From Litomosoides sigmodontis (taxonomy: Eukaryota > Nematoda > Chromadorea > Rhabditida > Onchocercidae), in NCBI GenBank assembly GCA_963070105.1, contig OY718805.1:6940001-7004000 (forward strand): a DNA stretch of 64,000 nt, given 5' to 3'. A model generated the notes under the pieces. It worked only from the letters and a program-made list of their open reading frames with translations, was not told where the DNA came from and ran no database searches. Positions 45,401-57,398 of this stretch are shown here, in pieces; the stretch's first letter is position 1; the number at the start of each line of letters is the position of its first letter. The position numbers and the translations under genes are program-made.

Positions 45401-48005
45401 AAAAGAAGCAAGGAAAATTAATGTGTACACTCAGAGTATTTCATACCTTCATAATAAGATCAAACTGCTTAAAAGTTTAATGGAATGAAAATTTCTATAT
45501 TCACCTGCTGGTAATATTTGATTACAAAGACCGAAAGTGGATTTTTTAAAACTCATTTCACGATACTGAGGCACAGATTCTGTCATGTTTTTGCTTCCAC
45601 ATACTAATACTCAATACTACCAAGGATGCCTAAGCCGATCTACTGGTCTAATTATCGGCATGAACTGTACTTAGTAATACAGTAATACAATAAAAGAAAA
45701 CCGTCATACATGAACACATCCAGTTTTCGGAATCATTTTCCGAACTTTCCGGCATTTTGTGGGATCGCAACTCGCCACTGATTGACAACTCATTCTCCCA
45801 TCCAGACGATTTATGATCTGTCGTATTAACCACCGCTTTTTCCTCACTACAATGCACGTTGTTGGAAGCAAATTAAATGACAAACAAAATACTCCAATGA
45901 GGAGCAAAATATTACTAAATTGTATCTGTACGGTTGCGGTTTTCTCTGTTTTCATTATTTAGTGCGCACACTGAAGATAAAGTTCGCGGCTCATCGCTAT
46001 AAAGTTGTCCAGGACTTTCCATTTCTTTTGTAACCGTTTCTACCTCAAAAGAAAAATTTTGTTTAATTTCTTTTACGATTTCTTCTTAATTAATCAACGT
46101 ATTGATTCGTTGGGATCATGAATATATTTTGTACTCAAAAAAAATACTTTCTGCTTTCTTTTTTAGTACATATCTTTTACAAATTTACTACACTCACATT
46201 ATATGACTTGCTGACCACAGCCGACATGGAATCGCTTTTAGAACTCACTGGACTGTCAGCAGCACTACACTTGGATGAACGTCTACGGCGATGGGTACCT
46301 CTAATTACTCGTATCTGGAATGAGCGTGATCGGAGCAGAATGTCAGCTGGATGTTTTCTAAGCTAGGTCAACAGAATGGAAATTCATAAAGAAAGTGAAT
46401 GCAGCAAGTAGCTTGAGACAGATGTAAGATCGGAAAACTATTAGTCAAACCTTATATGGGTCGCAGCTTAGGATGCCATCTTCCGGAACTGGATTTGAAA
46501 GTATAGCACTATTCGTTGCATTTAAAGATGGAAGATAAGTGTTTTCTCCATCAAGCATTGATGGATGCGAATAAATGGAAGCCACATCAGCTTCTCGTCC
46601 GGCAGCTTAAAAAATTGAGAGCTTGAATGACGAAAGACAGAAAAAACAGGGTACAAACAAAATATTCATAGAACTGAAAAACTATTTAGTCAATATGAAC
46701 TAACTATCAGAATCTCCTGCACAAGAAGAAGAAGATAGTAGTCCTGTAGAGCCGCATAGGGACTGCGATACATTTTCAGCAAGCTCGGTATCTTCGAGCG
46801 TGTTCAGTGAGCTTCGACCACGATAACGACACTTTACTGGTTGTTTTACTAAAATAAAAGGCGGTCATTGTCCGTATCATAAGCTCTCAAATAATGACCA
46901 CAAAAGTCAGAAAATTCGAAAATTGCCCCATTATGAATAACTATCCCAAAATCAAATTAAGAACAAAAAACAATTTGTTAAATTGGAAATTTAACTCACA
47001 TCTTGCAGGTTCTCCTGCTATCAAACCAGCCAATATCAGTGGTGTGGGAGTCCAAGTGTTAAGAGAGAAGCTATTAACGGGTGCTTGGACAGTCAATCTT
47101 GTTACTCCCTTCATGTAACCTGATAGCATATTCGTGTGCTCCGTATCTCTCAGAAAAGCCCATTTGTCATAAAATTTGCTGAAAAATCCAAATTATATTA
47201 GAACAAGTTAGAGATATGGGAATTAAACGAATACAGAAATTAGTCACGTCGAAGTGAAAAGAAGATATCATCTTTATCATAGTGATCAACTAACCTTAAA
47301 GTAGCAGTATTGCGCAGTAGCAAGTTCAAATAATTTTCCATTGTATTATCATTCAACAGTATCCTTACCCATGCCTGCAAAAAATTCACTCATCAAAAGC
47401 ATAAGATCCACGCACTTGCACTTCATTGCACTCAAGAACAATTCCTTCTAGCCAAATGATAGGAAAAAAACCAATTTACCCGTGACTTTCCTATTTCCGT
47501 CTTTATTTGATTCGATGTAGCTATCTGATCCAATACACTTCTATGCGTATATTTGCTAACAAATGGCCAAAAATTCTGAAAATACTACCTTCGGTAAATA
47601 AGCTTACGATCTAGAAAAAGAAACACTTATTTCCAGTATGTTAGCAAAAATGCTTACCGGCTCAGGATACCTTGAGCTTCGCGGTTTCTTCTGGAAGAAG
47701 ACTGTTTTCAAACCGTGAATAAACAATGCTTCGACCGCATTACAAAGTATTTGAGTAGATTCCCTTAAAATCAAACCTGCTTCAAATGCGCAAAAAAAAC
47801 TTGCTGGATAGTCTGAACGATCTCTTAATAAAAAGCTTTATGTCAGCAGTAATATGTGTTTCTCTGAGCGAAATATGGATAGATTAAGAACAAAGAGAAA
47901 TTACTTGGAGAGCGTATCACTGGACGAATATTCAGATGTTGCCTGCTTGAGTGAATTTGCCAATTCAGTAATAAGTTTCACTTTTATTTCACTCTGTTCC
48001 ACCAT
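42444..48005 (-). CDS. RUN-domain and Rubicon-homology-domain protein (PLEKHM1/Rubicon type)
   Basis: Adaptor of the late endosome/lysosome and autophagy pathway: the RUN domain and the Cys-rich Rubicon-homology (RH) domain of this family bind small GTPases (Rab7, Arl8 in characterised members). The start is ATG 48003-48005 (MVEQSEIKVKLITELANSLK). RUN exons: about 47780-47680 (LRESTQILCNAVEALFIHGL), about 47570-47460 (FWPFVSKYTHRSVLDQIATS then GKSRAWVRILLNDN), about 47370-47290 and 47170-46980 (NTWTPTPLILAGL). The middle (about 46900-44400) is split into many small Ser/Asp-rich exons whose borders I cannot fix. The RH domain: GLDSQDFRCFLCRKSIGPTF near 44270-44205, CDGCFSEGEESVIPSRLIRN near 43985-43915, DQINPQLYAHSRSLNAVK near 43840-43790, CLLCSQKGFICEIC near 42985-42930, and last exon CMKCFSVYHKNC then CPKC near 42580-42500; TGA at 42444-42446. 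No PH domain was seen in the middle, so Rubicon or PLEKHM1 cannot be separated. It is divergent from vps-32. Confidence 0.9.
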
Positions 48006-49170
48006 TCCTTCCTTCTAGAACGACTCACATCATACTGTGTACCATACAATCCGTTCTTTTAATTAAACCCTGTAAATTGTGATTATTTCCGTTATCACTT
48101 TCTTCAATCAATACTGATGTGGCGAGCATTCACAGGTAAATGTGAACCAAACGTACCTCATAAACAAGCCCTCTCTAAAAATGAACGCTCAACTGCAAGT
48201 ATCATAACGTTACCGCTCAAGTGTGGCACAGACCAAAACATCGTCAATAACAACACGACCGTGCGTAGTAAGAAGGGTCTCGCTTCCTCCATTCAGGCTT
48301 CGGTTGTAATAATTTTCGGTGAAGCTCTTTTCATCATTCGCTAGCTAAAATAGGTTTTTGCGTTGGAATTTTTGATAAATTCGTTTCAATTACAGTAAGG
48401 CGTTGCTGGTGTAATCTCCTGTAGTGATTGGAGAGATGAAGAGAAATTGAGATTAACGTCTTGTCGATTTATTAATGATACAGATCACTTGACTACTATC
48501 ATATGTTGCAGTAAAATTGTTAGAAATGAGTCATTTCAGCATCCTTGTTTGAAATTTGTACCCACAAGCTAGAAAGTATGGGTAGATTTCCGTTAAAGTT
48601 GATTTAGCGAGATGAATTGTAACTTTGGCTAAAACACTCACAGTTTCACGTACACAGAATGCTACCTTTAATGAGGTGATAGGGATTTTTCGTATGGATA
48701 GGGCAGTTAGGCTTAGACTTAAGAACTATTGGATGGGGAATTAACTTTACGCTCAATGTTTGTTTTACCATTGCGAATAAATATTAAATTTTGGGCTGCT
48801 CGCTAAGCTATCATTAGCAAAAATTGTGTTATTATTAAAAGTGCATGGATAATTCACGAGTATGTGTACTTTTCTCCATTCATAGCAAGAAGATGACATT
48901 ACTGATTAATGATTCAGCAGGTGGATAGAGTAGTGCAAAAATGTTTGTTATTCTTTAGCCGTGACTGTTTTGTTTCATGTAAAGTTTATGAGGAATGACA
49001 TTAAAATGTTTACGTAATTTAATACTGACTTAATGTATGTGAAATGTCCTTTTAGAATTATCGGAAATTAATTTAATATTAATAATTGATTTAATAAATG
49101 ATTTGTGTTATTGTTAGCTTGATATCCTTTCATCATTTCCTGCCACGTATTATATAGTTTATTTTAAGCA
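48006..49170. promoter_or_regulatory. Shared divergent promoter interval of the RUN/Rubicon gene and vps-32
   Basis: The two start codons face away from each other across 1165 bases with no supported coding sequence between them, so the promoters of both genes must lie here or overlap. A 75-codon ORF at 48117-48344 has no known similarity. No specific element could be identified by eye. Confidence 0.55.
49161..49170 (+). promoter_or_regulatory. Probable spliced-leader trans-splice acceptor of vps-32
   Basis: ATTTTAAG ends at 49168, two bases before the ATG at 49171. Acceptor-like sites directly upstream of the start codon, with no upstream exon needed, are typical of spliced-leader addition in nematodes. 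This is an inference from position and sequence. Confidence 0.5.
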
Positions 49171-50495
49171 ATGAGTGTGTTTGGGAAGATATTTGGTGGC
49201 GGTAGAAAGCAGCAGGCACAATCAGCAACGCCACAGGAATCTATACAAAAATTGCGGGAAACTGAAGAAATGCTGGTCAAGAAGCAGGAGTTTTTAGAGA
49301 AGAAAATAGAAGCTGTAAGTTTTACAACTTGTCTTTTTTTCCGTAAAAGACAAATATGTGACACGTTATATGTGAAAAGATTCTTGTAGGTAATGGTAAA
49401 TATCATTTGTCCATCTAGAAGGCAGAACTTCTAATTTAGGACGTCTAAATTCTAAGATTAAGTCTTGTAAAAGTTCAAAGAAATAAATTCCTCAACGTTA
49501 GAACTTGGGCTATGTTTAGAATTCATTACGAAGCATTTCTGTTTGATATAAAAGTGTTTTAGGAAATTGCATCCGCAAGAAAACATGGAACGAAGAACAA
49601 ACGATTGGCTCTGCATGCATTGAAACGGAAGAGACAGTTCGAGAAGCAGCTGCAGCATATTGATGGTGTCTTATCAACAATTGAGTTCCAACGAGAAGCT
49701 TTAGAAAATGCCTCAACAAATGCTGAAGTGTTGCAAGTAATGAGTTCTGCAGCGAAGGCTCTTAAAACAGCACATAACGATATGGATGTAGATCAGGTAA
49801 ATAATTTCGTTATTGTATTGTTTCTATAAATAATTTCTTACCGCAATAATTCCTTTTGTTTTCAGGTTTGTAGTTAAGTGGTAAATCGTTTTATATGAGT
49901 TAATAAAAAGAAGATACGGACAGGATTATTGTTATCATTCTTAAATTCCTTGAATGTGGGGTGCACGGACATATTAAAGTATAAAGTTTGAGAAATATCA
50001 AACATAACGTTTTCGAAAAGGTTTAGATAATTGTGGAAAAAAAAATTATTAACAGGTGCACGACTTAATGGAGGATATTGCGGAGCAACAAGAGGTTGCT
50101 AATGAAATTGCTGAAGCAATTAGTAATCCAGTTGGTTTTGGTCAAGATGTGGATGAAGACGAGTTGCTGAAAGAACTAGAAGAACTGGAGCAGGTTCGTC
50201 TTGAATTTCCTACGATTTTTCTTTTCCATTAATTTTCTGCACTTTAGTCAATATTTCCATCTGTTGACTAAAATCCACGTTTTATGCTTTTTATAGGCTT
50301 CTGATTAACATTTTGATTTGCTTACAGGAAGAACTTGATAAGCAACTGCTGGATGTTGGACCGACACCATCATCTGTATCAGCTTTTCCTGAAGCTCCAA
50401 CAGCTGAACTTCCAGTCTCTGGAAAGAAGGCTACTACCAAAAAACAGCAAGAGGATGATGACTTGGCCGAATTAGAAGCTTGGGCAAATGCTTGA
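49171..50495 (+). CDS. vps-32: ESCRT-III subunit CHMP4 / Snf7 / VPS-32
   Basis: Core polymerising subunit of ESCRT-III, forming membrane-remodelling filaments on endosomes, at the midbody and in autophagy. Four exons: 49171-49314, 49563-49796, 50056-50193, 50328-50495, totalling 684 nt, 227 residues, the normal CHMP4 length. The N-terminus MSVFGKIFGGGRKQQ carries the amphipathic start typical of Snf7. Next come the basic helix 1/2 hairpin (KNKRLALHALKRKRQFEKQL) and helices 3-4 (VHDLMEDIAEQQEVANEIAE). The C-terminus EDDDLAELEAWANA matches the helix that binds the Bro1 domain of ALIX. All junctions are in phase. It is transcribed away from the RUN/Rubicon gene. Confidence 0.97.
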
Positions 50496-50807
50496 TTAAC
50501 TTATGACTAATTCGTTATACTTTTCATTGTGTTACTCTTCACTTTTCCACTGTTATCGTCATCGCTAGCACCTGCCTTTCCGGTCACTGTAATCGTATTT
50601 CCAAGTTTATATGTTATTTATACTACTGAGTCATAAGTACCTAATTTTGGGTGAGGAATGAGATTTTGTAGATGTGGTTTGAATTGTTGTAATTATTCTT
50701 CGAGGTATTCTCTGGTGGCTGTTTTAGCAGATGCGCATTTTGTTATGTTGTAAGTAGCCACCCACTGCTACCTGCTTGGCTAAAGTGGCATCAATGCGTA
50801 TTGCAAA

Positions 50808-50813
50808 AATAAA
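50808..50813 (+). terminator. Polyadenylation signal of vps-32
   Basis: An AATAAA hexamer lies about 310 bases after the vps-32 stop codon, in the sense direction, a reasonable 3' UTR length. Use of this site is inferred. Confidence 0.55.
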
Positions 50814-53800
50814 GCAGTCTTACGTTGAGCAGTTGTTGATTCCAATAACGTAGCTTTATAATTTTGGTTTTTAAGTTTCCTTGTTTGCTAAAAATGAAAC
50901 ACTAATATTTAGAGTAAAAGTACTACATAAAGAATGAAACGTACAGAGCTTCGATATTTGTTTTTTTTTTTCATTAAAATCGTAGTGACACATTTCTTGC
51001 AGTGAAGAACAAACAAGTGTGTGCTTTCCCTATCCCACGTTTTTTTTGGAAGTCAAAGTCATTTTATGGTAACTACACTCTTTCAGTGCATTATGTCTAA
51101 CAAATAACAAATTACTGAATTTGTTCATTTGTGATACGAAGCGCATTACTGCTCTTCTCCGTATTAGTATAAGTACTGTTTTCATTTCTGGAAAGTGTCA
51201 TTTGCAATCTTCAGTTAAGAATATGATATAAAGTTTTTTTAGTTTTTTCCAAATTTTAAATCGCTAATTACAGATTAATATTTGGTATTCTATTTCTTGA
51301 TTAGTTCCTAGATTATGACAAATTGACTATGACTCTTTTCAAAGAAAGCTTGCAGCGAGACATTTGTGGATTACTCTGTTGTAAAGGAAAAGTGAAATGT
51401 CAGTAATACGTGGAAATGCTATATATTGTGTTGCAAACAACTTTTAAAAATGAAAAAGAGAAATGGATCGAGCAGGAAGTTACATGATCTAATGAAATTT
51501 GTTAGAAAAGCAGGTAGTTTTATAAAATGAATTTTTTTTCTGCTCTTTCATAGCATATTCCTTCATTTCAAAAACACTTTAAAAGCAGCCAAAAAGTTTT
51601 TTTTGAGTATTTGCATACTCCCCTTTGAGGATAACATGCTAACCAGTGCAATCAGTTATTAACTAGGTAATTTTTGAGGAGAAAGCTTTGATCGATTTTG
51701 ACTGAACTGGTAGTTCTTGCATTTCGAGTGTTTACCACTTTCAAAAATAATTTTTTTTAATTTATTCCAATATTTACTATATATCATAAATGCACTCATT
51801 AAGAGAATCACAAACAATCGCAATAATGTTTCTGAACTACTGTTACGAGTGTTTGTGTGGAGCCATTTTACCTGTTCACAAAGAGAAACAGCGTTTTTGC
51901 TTTTTTTCGAAAATAAAATTTCCGGAAGGCAAGTTTCTGCTTCGATAGTAGCAAAGTTATGTTATGCTGCTGTTATCTCACAGACAACGAAGGAATCGTT
52001 CAATAAACTTTATTATTTATTATTTAACGGTTTTTTGATATTATATTTTCCAGTTTTCAAGTTTTTGCAGGAGCAACTTGATTCTGTCATTTCAAATTAT
52101 ATTTTATATAATATTAGTTCAAAGTGCGAGCTCGATGGACGAAGGTGATGAAATCCATTTGACATTGCTGCCGAAGCCTTTATTAGAATAAAAGGGCAAG
52201 CTTGAATTTCAAATGGATCGGCGCTTTAAGTATTGCAAATTAATGAATACAGAAATGACTGCAGTACTTGTTGAAAAATTGTGTTTATTTAAAAATTGGA
52301 AAAAAATTTGCATTTGTGTTTTATCAGAAAAATTTTCAAGATTTAATTTCGATTTAATCAAGAAAAAAGCAAACAGGCACTTTTCTATTTTTCTTAAATC
52401 ACTTGAATTTTACGTACATATTTATTGGATAAAATTTGGATGTGGCTGGAGAAATTAAGCTTTGTTGAGCAATTTATAACGTTCTTTCACCGGTTGAAGA
52501 AACAAAACTGGGCGCTATTTGTATCATTCACATAATGCGCCCGGTTGCTTGGTACCATCGGAAGTAATTATGCCACCTCACACACATATAAAAGCTTCTT
52601 CGAAGGGCGGAAAAGATTTAGATCACTCTTTTGTCAACAGAAGTAATGCCTTGCTAATTGGTGAAGTGGAACAAGCAAATGCCCGTAAAGACCTAAATAG
52701 CACGTAATGCATTTTGGGTTTTCCATCTGTCTACTTCAATTTTACAACTCTCAGTGTGAATGCTCCCGTCTACTTTCTTTCCACTTATATATTCCTTCCG
52801 GAAAATCTTTTTGTTTTACTTCAGATCGTTCAAGCATTTCCAGCTCATATTTGCACAAGTGCCGGAGGAAAACATAGTTTAAATTTCATTCTTTTTCTTT
52901 TCCTTAAAAAATAGAGTAATTTTTACTAGCAAAACATTTAAACTTAATCACGCATTTCTGAAACATTTAAAGCAATGAAATTCCAGCAATAAGTAATCGC
53001 CTAAATGATTATTATTCTACAGGGTTAATATTTTTCAGAAATTATTAATTATTTATGCACTTTTTTTCACATGAAGTATTTTGATGTTATATGTAAGCAT
53101 CAGATGGACCCGCCAGTAATCTGATAAATTATCTTGTACAGTATTGAGCATGATCTGTTAATAAGCTAAAGCAGTAGAGAGTTAGGCAACTTCGATCTTA
53201 CCGAAGGAATGGGAAAATTTTCAAACATTTAATTCAAAAACAGTGAACATAACTATGCTTGACCTTCCAATCACGCAAATGGCTTTAATGAAGTTTGCCA
53301 ATACCTTTTGATCCGCACAAATACCTTAGCTATTAGTTCACGTGCTATTTCATTCCTTTTCATTATTTGCAAATTCAGAGGTTCAAGAGCGATTAAGAGC
53401 CTGCCTCGATAGTTAAAGATGGAAGCTGAATTCCTCACAGGTGTTTTTGCACGACAAATTCATATTCATTCCTTGCTATTCTTAATGATTTAAAATGTGT
53501 TAAATTGGATAGAGGGGGGTTTGTCTAGAAGGACCACTAAAGATCTCAATCCTTTCTAAATCGCTCTAATCTTGAGATTTGCTGGAAAAATTTTCTGCAA
53601 AAGTAAACGATTACTTTACTTCTCTTCCACGCTCTCTTCGCTGCTTGCAATCTGATCGAATCGAACAGTGTGATCGCAACTGTTGAACACTCTCTCGTAA
53701 AAACCTCTGTTTACTTTTCAGGTAGACAGATGCTCTTTGCTAAAAGAAAAAACTCTCATTTTCTTTCAAGTCAAAATTAAACCTTGTCAATTCATAGGAT

Positions 53801-54297
53801 AATTTTACGATTTAATTTTCACAGTGTTCGTTGTCATTTTCTTCTCATTGATTCTTTCGGATTTCTTTGCAAAAAATTTTAGGTATTATTTTAGGGCGCA
53901 AATTTAAACCTTTTTCTTTTTTTTTCACCTCTCTTTCACATCTTCGGAAGTGTTAAATACTCTCAAAAATTTGATAAAAACAATAAAAAAACAGCATGAG
54001 GGAATCATGCCGATAACAAATGTACGGCGCTCGTTTGTTGTATAAACAGAAGCAAAGATTCAATTGCTATTTTAGTTAAAGCGGAATGATCAGATGACGT
54101 CAAATGCACAAACAAAACGTGAATATTTTTTACGACGGAGCGTTGTCGTTCAGTGAACCAACTCGAAGGAAACGGTACAAGAAAGGTTTATGCTTATAAT
54201 TTTTGAATTCGTAGGAAACCATAAATTTACAGCTCATTTTCTTTTGCTCACTCAAAATTTGAATTTTTAGATGCTTAAAAATTTACAGTACCACCAA
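50814..54297. other. Spacer with no supported gene
   Basis: AT-rich sequence downstream of vps-32. The ORFs at 51717-52148 (143 codons), 52213-52458 and 52519-52707 show no known motif and no coherent splice pattern. A short conserved start-like exon begins at 54298. Confidence 0.5.
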
Positions 54298-55311
54298 TGA
54301 ATTTTCAAGACAGCACCGACGAAGAAAATGACCTAAATTCAGTGAGTAAATTTCTTCTCCACTTTTTATTCAATGCTTGTAATTGAAATGCACTGTTAGA
54401 AGCGGAATATGTAGGCGCACTGCCAGAATTTTCGAAATTACAATTATTGCATGGCAGTCTTTCAAGTTCGTTTTGATTTTTTTCAGCAAAAAAAAATCAA
54501 AATTTCAACTAATCCTCACCCTTTTTTTTGCGTTGTAATAAAATATTTTCTCTGAATCAATTTTGACTCACACAAGAAAGCAGGCAAAAAATGACGGAAA
54601 TTTAATGATAACATCCATGTAACTGAATGACAAAACCGAACATACAACGATGAGATGGCACGTACGATCAGTTAGTTCATGCGTTCCACATGTTTACGAA
54701 ATCTATCGCATATCGGATTTTCAAAACCTTCTCATCCCTGAGATATTTCGTAACTCCTACTAATAACTTGATGTTGTCGAAGTTGTGGAAATTTAAAATT
54801 AGATTTATCCACGAACTCATTGCATCTTGTAGATGAGTACAACATCAAATCAACTGATTGGTGCAGTAGCAACTTGGCGTGATATTCATGCAAGTCTGAT
54901 GAAACTGGACCTTTCAACTGGTCAGATATCATCGGGCAGAGTGTTGGAAGTGCCATTCAGCTCATCCAGTTCAGCACGAAGCAGCTACACCACCGATTCA
55001 TTCCTCAGCTACATCAGCGATAGATGTACGCCGAAGAACGAACTTCTCGCTTAGATTATAAAGAAAATATTAATGAATTGAAAATTTTTGAATTTTCACT
55101 GTTCCATTTGCTAACCACTGGCAGCGATGTTTGAAAATAAATGAAATGAAAAACTACATTGCAGCGGTGAGCGAAGGTAGCGGTGACAGCTTGGATGAGG
55201 AAAAATTACTCAATGATCACTTGCGACGATCCAATTCAAATCTGAAACTTCGCAGTTCACAGCTAAAAGAATTGTTTCCTGGGTTATCAGAACATTGGAG
55301 GTGGTGTTTTT
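54298..55311 (+). CDS. Unassigned putative exons of an unrecognised gene
   Basis: Three segments look like exons. 54298-54342 encodes MNFQDSTDEENDLNS before a clean GTGAGT donor. 54833 onward, after a TTGTAG acceptor and in the same phase, encodes MSTTSNQLIGAVATWRDIHA followed by a Ser-rich stretch (SSSSSARSSYTTD) to about 55030. 55125-55311, between a GGCAG acceptor and a GTGGTG donor, encodes MKNYIAAVSEGSGDSLDEEK and LRSSQLKELFPGLSEHWR. I do not recognise the protein. The join between the second and third segments is not clean in phase with the donors I see. They could be a separate gene or alternative 5' exons of the downstream diacylglycerol kinase. Confidence 0.45.
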
Positions 55312-57398
55312 AAATCTCAATATTTCTTTCCTTCAATTTCCTCAAAACTTTGATATGCTACAAAAGTAAATGTAAAACTGTATGAGATCAGGCTTTGGTA
55401 AAGATGAAATAAGTTACTGACAAAAATTCTTTATGATATTTTATCCTTAAATACAATTTTTCACTGAAATTTTAAACAGCATCTTCCAATCATTCAGGGG
55501 TTGGGCAGGTCTGAATGAATGCTGTGGAGTGAGTAATTAACATTAAACATGCATATGACTGATTGCGCTCACTCTTTCAGAAGTTCACCTCTCAAGAACT
55601 TCTCAAAGCACTACCAATTAGTGATTTCTTACGTAATACCTTAAAGGCGACGAAATTTCAGTTTTCAATCGTAATTTTTTCTTCTTTTTACAGCGATAGA
55701 TATCGCTCGTTTATTTTACTTTTGTCTTTTGCTCCTCTCGTCGCGTAATTCTTCTCCCTTCGCTCTTCACATCACCACGAGGCGCAATATTCCCTTAACT
55801 ATCAGGCGCAATAATCTCCTCAAATTGCTTACGAAACATTTGAAACATCGAAATCGATTAAAAAGCACAAGGATTACCAGGTAGTCACTGATTCTAATGA
55901 GACATGAAATGGACAGACTTTCGGATTCCAGTTTCAACTAATCCTACTTATATTATCAGTGAAACCCAAAATTCATTTGGTAATGCTATAAATAGTTGCA
56001 CGTTTTCTTATCATAGAAATCCACCGATGAGTTCCTCTTTGTTGTCGTATAAGTTGCATGGAAAGTAGTAAGTTGTAAATGAAAAAGGAAAGGGATGAAA
56101 AATCCAATTTCATCCGCAAACTGAAAGTTTTTTATGATTGGGCGGCAATGTTAAAGGGTAGTTTGTTGGATAATTAAAGGCAAAAAGTGAATTTCACTCT
56201 AGAGTATGTTTGGATTAATACAATTAACTGAAAAATTTAAGTTTCTGGCGTAATTTGATTGATATTACAAATGTAGAGAATGAGGGACATCGTAACAAAG
56301 GTGGGAGAATTTTTAACATTTTGTTGAAACGAACGATGAAATTAAATTGGTATGAAAATTTCGGTATCGAAATTAGTTCAGCAATCACCGACGCTCGCTG
56401 AAACAGAACATAAACTGTCGTCAGTGGTGGTAAGGTCACCGACCACCCTGGGTAGTTGCGTTGGCAGGAAGAACCAATCGATGAACACGTCGGGGAAAAG
56501 GTTCGCAGTGAAGTTACTTAGAAAAGAAATACAGAAGTCGAGTCTAAGTGGGAAATACCAGACAGGTAAGGCCAGGGAGGGGAACGGGTGGGACGAGGAG
56601 GCGAGGGTGAGTCAAACGGTGTACATTTGTCAATTTGCAGCAGCAGCACCACCACCACCTCTTCATCCGACATTTCACTTCCCCGCCAATCACCGCCACC
56701 AATCCCCCCCCCCCCCCCTCTATCACTCATCCACGCCTATCGTCTCGTTCATTCATCGTCTACTGCTACTACTACTATCACACAGACACAGACAGACACA
56801 CGCACACATCCATTCTTGGTCGTATCTATTTCATACAACAGCTTGCTCTATCCTATTCTAGTTGCACTGTTCTGTTCCTGTGCCATTCAGTCAGTCGTCA
56901 CGCCATGCCATCCTATCGTCGCTGGTGTTGCCTGTCAGCAGCAGCGCCCCAACACCCACACCCTCACGTCTACCTGGTCCTGGCATACGACGCGCACTGC
57001 ATTGTTCTTCCGCAGCACCCCCGTCTCTGATCTCTTAGCGCTTCCTTTTAAAATACCCGTAACATTGGATAGATTGGATTTTTTCGCTATGAAATTACCG
57101 TTGACTTTCGACCTTAATCTATTCCGCTAGATGATAGCCTTTTACCACTGATTCCTCGTCCAACGTGTCACTCGCTCGGAAAACTTCCAGTATTTTCGGC
57201 ATATTTTCCAAAAGAATTATTTGAGTGAAGAAGAAGATATTCGTCCATCGGTGCTATTCCATTCACAACTAATCTTTTCCATCACAGATTTGATGATGAT
57301 GGCACTTCTCCATTATTGCGGATGAAGATTGATTCCTAAAATTCAGCCTATATTTGCTAAATCTGTCCACAGTGGTCCGATATATCGGGAATTAAAAA
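55312..57398. other. Spacer with a GC-rich, C-tract block
   Basis: No recognised protein. From about 56430 to 57030 the base composition shifts to GC-rich and low complexity (GGGAGG, CCACCACC, poly-C, CACACACA), unlike its surroundings. Overlapping ORFs here (56352-56861, 56588-57130, 56635-57030) are Pro/Ser/Thr/His repeats in several frames at once, so are more likely composition artefacts than genes. It may be promoter or 5' UTR of the gene beginning near 57399. Confidence 0.5.
56704..56718 (+). repeat. Poly-C tract of 15
   Basis: Fifteen consecutive cytosines inside the GC-rich block. Length is prone to sequencing error. Confidence 0.9.

Noticed and set aside
51717..52148. 143-codon plus-strand ORF
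   Set aside because: Phe/Leu/Asn-rich translation typical of AT-rich non-coding sequence; no homology recognised.
56352..57130. Overlapping ORFs of 131-180 codons, Pro/Ser/Thr/His-rich
   Set aside because: Several frames of both strands are open at once over simple sequence; no domain or splice evidence.
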